A stretch of 64,000 nt of DNA from Lepidurus packardi (Eukaryota > Arthropoda > Branchiopoda > Notostraca > Triopsidae): positions 11,904,001 to 11,968,000 of the forward strand of contig JAKZAN010000005.1 in NCBI GenBank assembly GCA_023053545.1, given 5' to 3'. Of the stretch, positions 62,165 to 64,000 are shown piece after piece; position 1 is the stretch's first letter; the number at the start of each line of letters is the position of its first letter. The translations under genes and the position numbers were made by a program. Below the pieces are notes generated by a model, which saw only the letters and a program-made list of their open reading frames with translations, was not told the origin of the DNA and made no database searches.

Positions 62165-64000
62165 ATGCGAAATTTTTTCGGTGAACCCCCCAAAAAAATC
62201 CAGTTCATTGGCATTTCGCCAATTTCAATTTGAATTCAATATCTCAGAACTTTCTAAGACATTTGAGACATTTGAGACATTAGACATTTTAGAATTTTTC
62301 CGGAATTGGAAATTAAAAAAAAATGCAAATTTTGTTTTTCGAATCCTCCGCCGATGAAGGTTATTTCTAGATGTTTTATTATAAAAAAAACATTCAAATT
62401 CTGAGAACTTTCGTCGAAAAAAGGTTCCATTTCTCCACAATTTAAAATGTTAAAAAAATTCATTACAAAAAAAAATCCAGTTCATTGGCATTTCGCCAAT
62501 TTCAATTTGAATTCAATATCTCAGAACTTTCTTAGACATTTGAGACATTTGAGACATTTTTAGACATTAGACAGTTTAGAATTTTTCCGGAATTGGAAAT
62601 TTAAAAAAATGCAAATTTTGTTTTTCGAATCCTCCGCCGATGAAGGTTATTTCTAGATGTTTTATTATAAAAAAAACATTCAAATTCTGAGAACTTTCGT
62701 TGAAAAAAGGTTCCATTTCTTCACAATTTAAAATGTTAAAAAAATTCATTACAAAAAAAAAATCCAGTTCATTGGCATTTCGCCAATTTCAATTTGAATT
62801 CAATATCTCAGAACTTTCTAAGACATTTGAGACATTTGAGACATTTTTAGACATTAGACATTTTAGAATTTTTCCGGAATTGGAAATTTAAAAAAAATGC
62901 AAATTTTGTTTTTCGAATCCTCCGCCGATGAAAGTTATTTCTAGATGTTTTATTATAAAAAAAACATTCAAATTCTGAGAACTTTCGTCGAAAAAAGGTT
63001 CCATTTCTTCACAATTTAAAATGTTAAAAAATTCATTACAAAAAAAAATCCAGTTCATTGGCATTTCGCCAATTTCAATTTGAATTCAATATCTCAGAAC
63101 TTTCTTAGAAAGACATTTTAGAATTTTTCCGGAATTGGAAATTAAAAAAAAAAAAATCCAATTTTTTTTTTTCGAATCCTCCGCCGATGAAGGTTCACTC
63201 AAAGTTATTTTTAGATGTTTTATTATAAAAAAATTCAAATTCTGAGAAATTTCGTTGAAAAAAGGTTCCATTTCTTCACAATTTAAAATATTACAAAAAT
63301 CATTAAAAAAAAAAAAAAAAATTTCGAATCCTCCGCCGACGAAGGTTCACTCAAAGTTATTTCTAGATGTTTTATTTTTTTAAAAATATTCAAATTCTGA
63401 GAACTTTCGTTGAAAAAAGGTTCCATTTCTTCACAATTTAAAATGTTAAAAAATTCATTACAAAAACAGTTCATTGGCATTTCGCCAATTTCAATTTGAA
63501 TTCAATATCTCAGAACTTTCTTAGAAAGACATTTTAGAATTTTTCCGGAATTGGAAATTTAAAAAAAAAATCCAATTTTTTTTTTCGAATCCTCCGCCGA
63601 TGAAGGTTCACTCAAAGTTATTTTTAGATGTTTTATTATAAAAAAAATTCAAATTCTGAGAAATTTCGTTGAAAAAAGGTTCCATTTCTTCACAATTTAA
63701 AATATTACAAAAATCATTAAAAAAAAAAAAAAAATTCGAATCCTCCGCCGACGAAGGTTCACTCAAAGTTATTTCTAGATGTTTTATTTTTTTAAAAAAT
63801 ATTCAAATTCTGAGAACTTTCGTTGAAAAAAGGTTCCATTTCTTCACAATTTAAAATGTTCCGCCGATGAAGGTTCACTCAAAGTTATTTCTAGATGTTT
63901 TATTATAAAAAAATTCAAATTCTGAGAAATTTCGTTGAAAAAAGGTTCCATTTCTTCACAATTTAAAATATTACAAAAATCATTAAAAAAAAAAAAAAAA
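62165..64000. repeat. about 285-bp AT-rich tandem repeat running off the window
   Basis: The block CAGTTCATTGGCATTTCGCC recurs near 62201, 62480, 62766, 63051 and 63468. The block GAATCCTCCGCCGATGAAGG occurs in every unit. Later units lose parts, giving shorter variants. It lies in the next TIMP intron upstream, still inside the synapsin intron. Confidence 0.92.

Overview
This 64 kb window is animal nuclear DNA, most probably from a branchiopod crustacean. The strongest clue is a vitellogenin whose N terminus is a Cu/Zn superoxide dismutase domain. I know this fusion from Daphnia and Artemia. The kinesin, importin, synapsin and ZP proteins also read as arthropod-type. Introns are GT-AG and many are short (50-150 bp), but others are swollen to several kb by tandem repeats. 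I saw no reverse transcriptase, transposase, capsid gene, tRNA, rRNA or CRISPR array.

Layout: 653-6029 (-) SOD-vitellogenin, 3' end beyond the left edge; 6633-7221 (+) small unknown membrane glycoprotein, head-to-head with vitellogenin; 8764-24144 (+) KIF21-type kinesin; 24820-30746 (+) importin-13; 30822-32643 (-) TTC4 co-chaperone, tail-to-tail with importin-13; 33265-47893 (+) ZP-domain membrane protein, head-to-head with TTC4; about 51888-55502 (+) synapsin, continuing past the right edge; 60754-62090 (-) TIMP, nested inside a synapsin intron and continuing past the right edge. The synapsin/TIMP nesting is an ancient arrangement also known from flies and vertebrates.

I built the exon chains by eye from splice sites, reading phase and remembered family sequences. 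For the four full-length recognised genes every junction keeps phase: KIF21 about 1589 aa, importin-13 about 998 aa, TTC4 about 391 aa, ZP protein about 473 aa. The genes are mostly unrelated in function (yolk, transport, chaperone, cuticle/matrix, synapse, protease inhibition), so no operon-like logic is claimed.

The most unusual feature is the repeat landscape. Nearly every large intron carries its own private tandem array (65 to about 430 bp units). Two arrays contain copies of the adjacent 5' splice site. One, in synapsin, is a 253-bp satellite with higher-order organisation. There is also a long-inverted-repeat element with a CCTAA-rich core, a fragment of U2 snRNA, a 35-base C tract, two near-perfect hairpins, and a CTCF-like motif recurring in unrelated repeat families.
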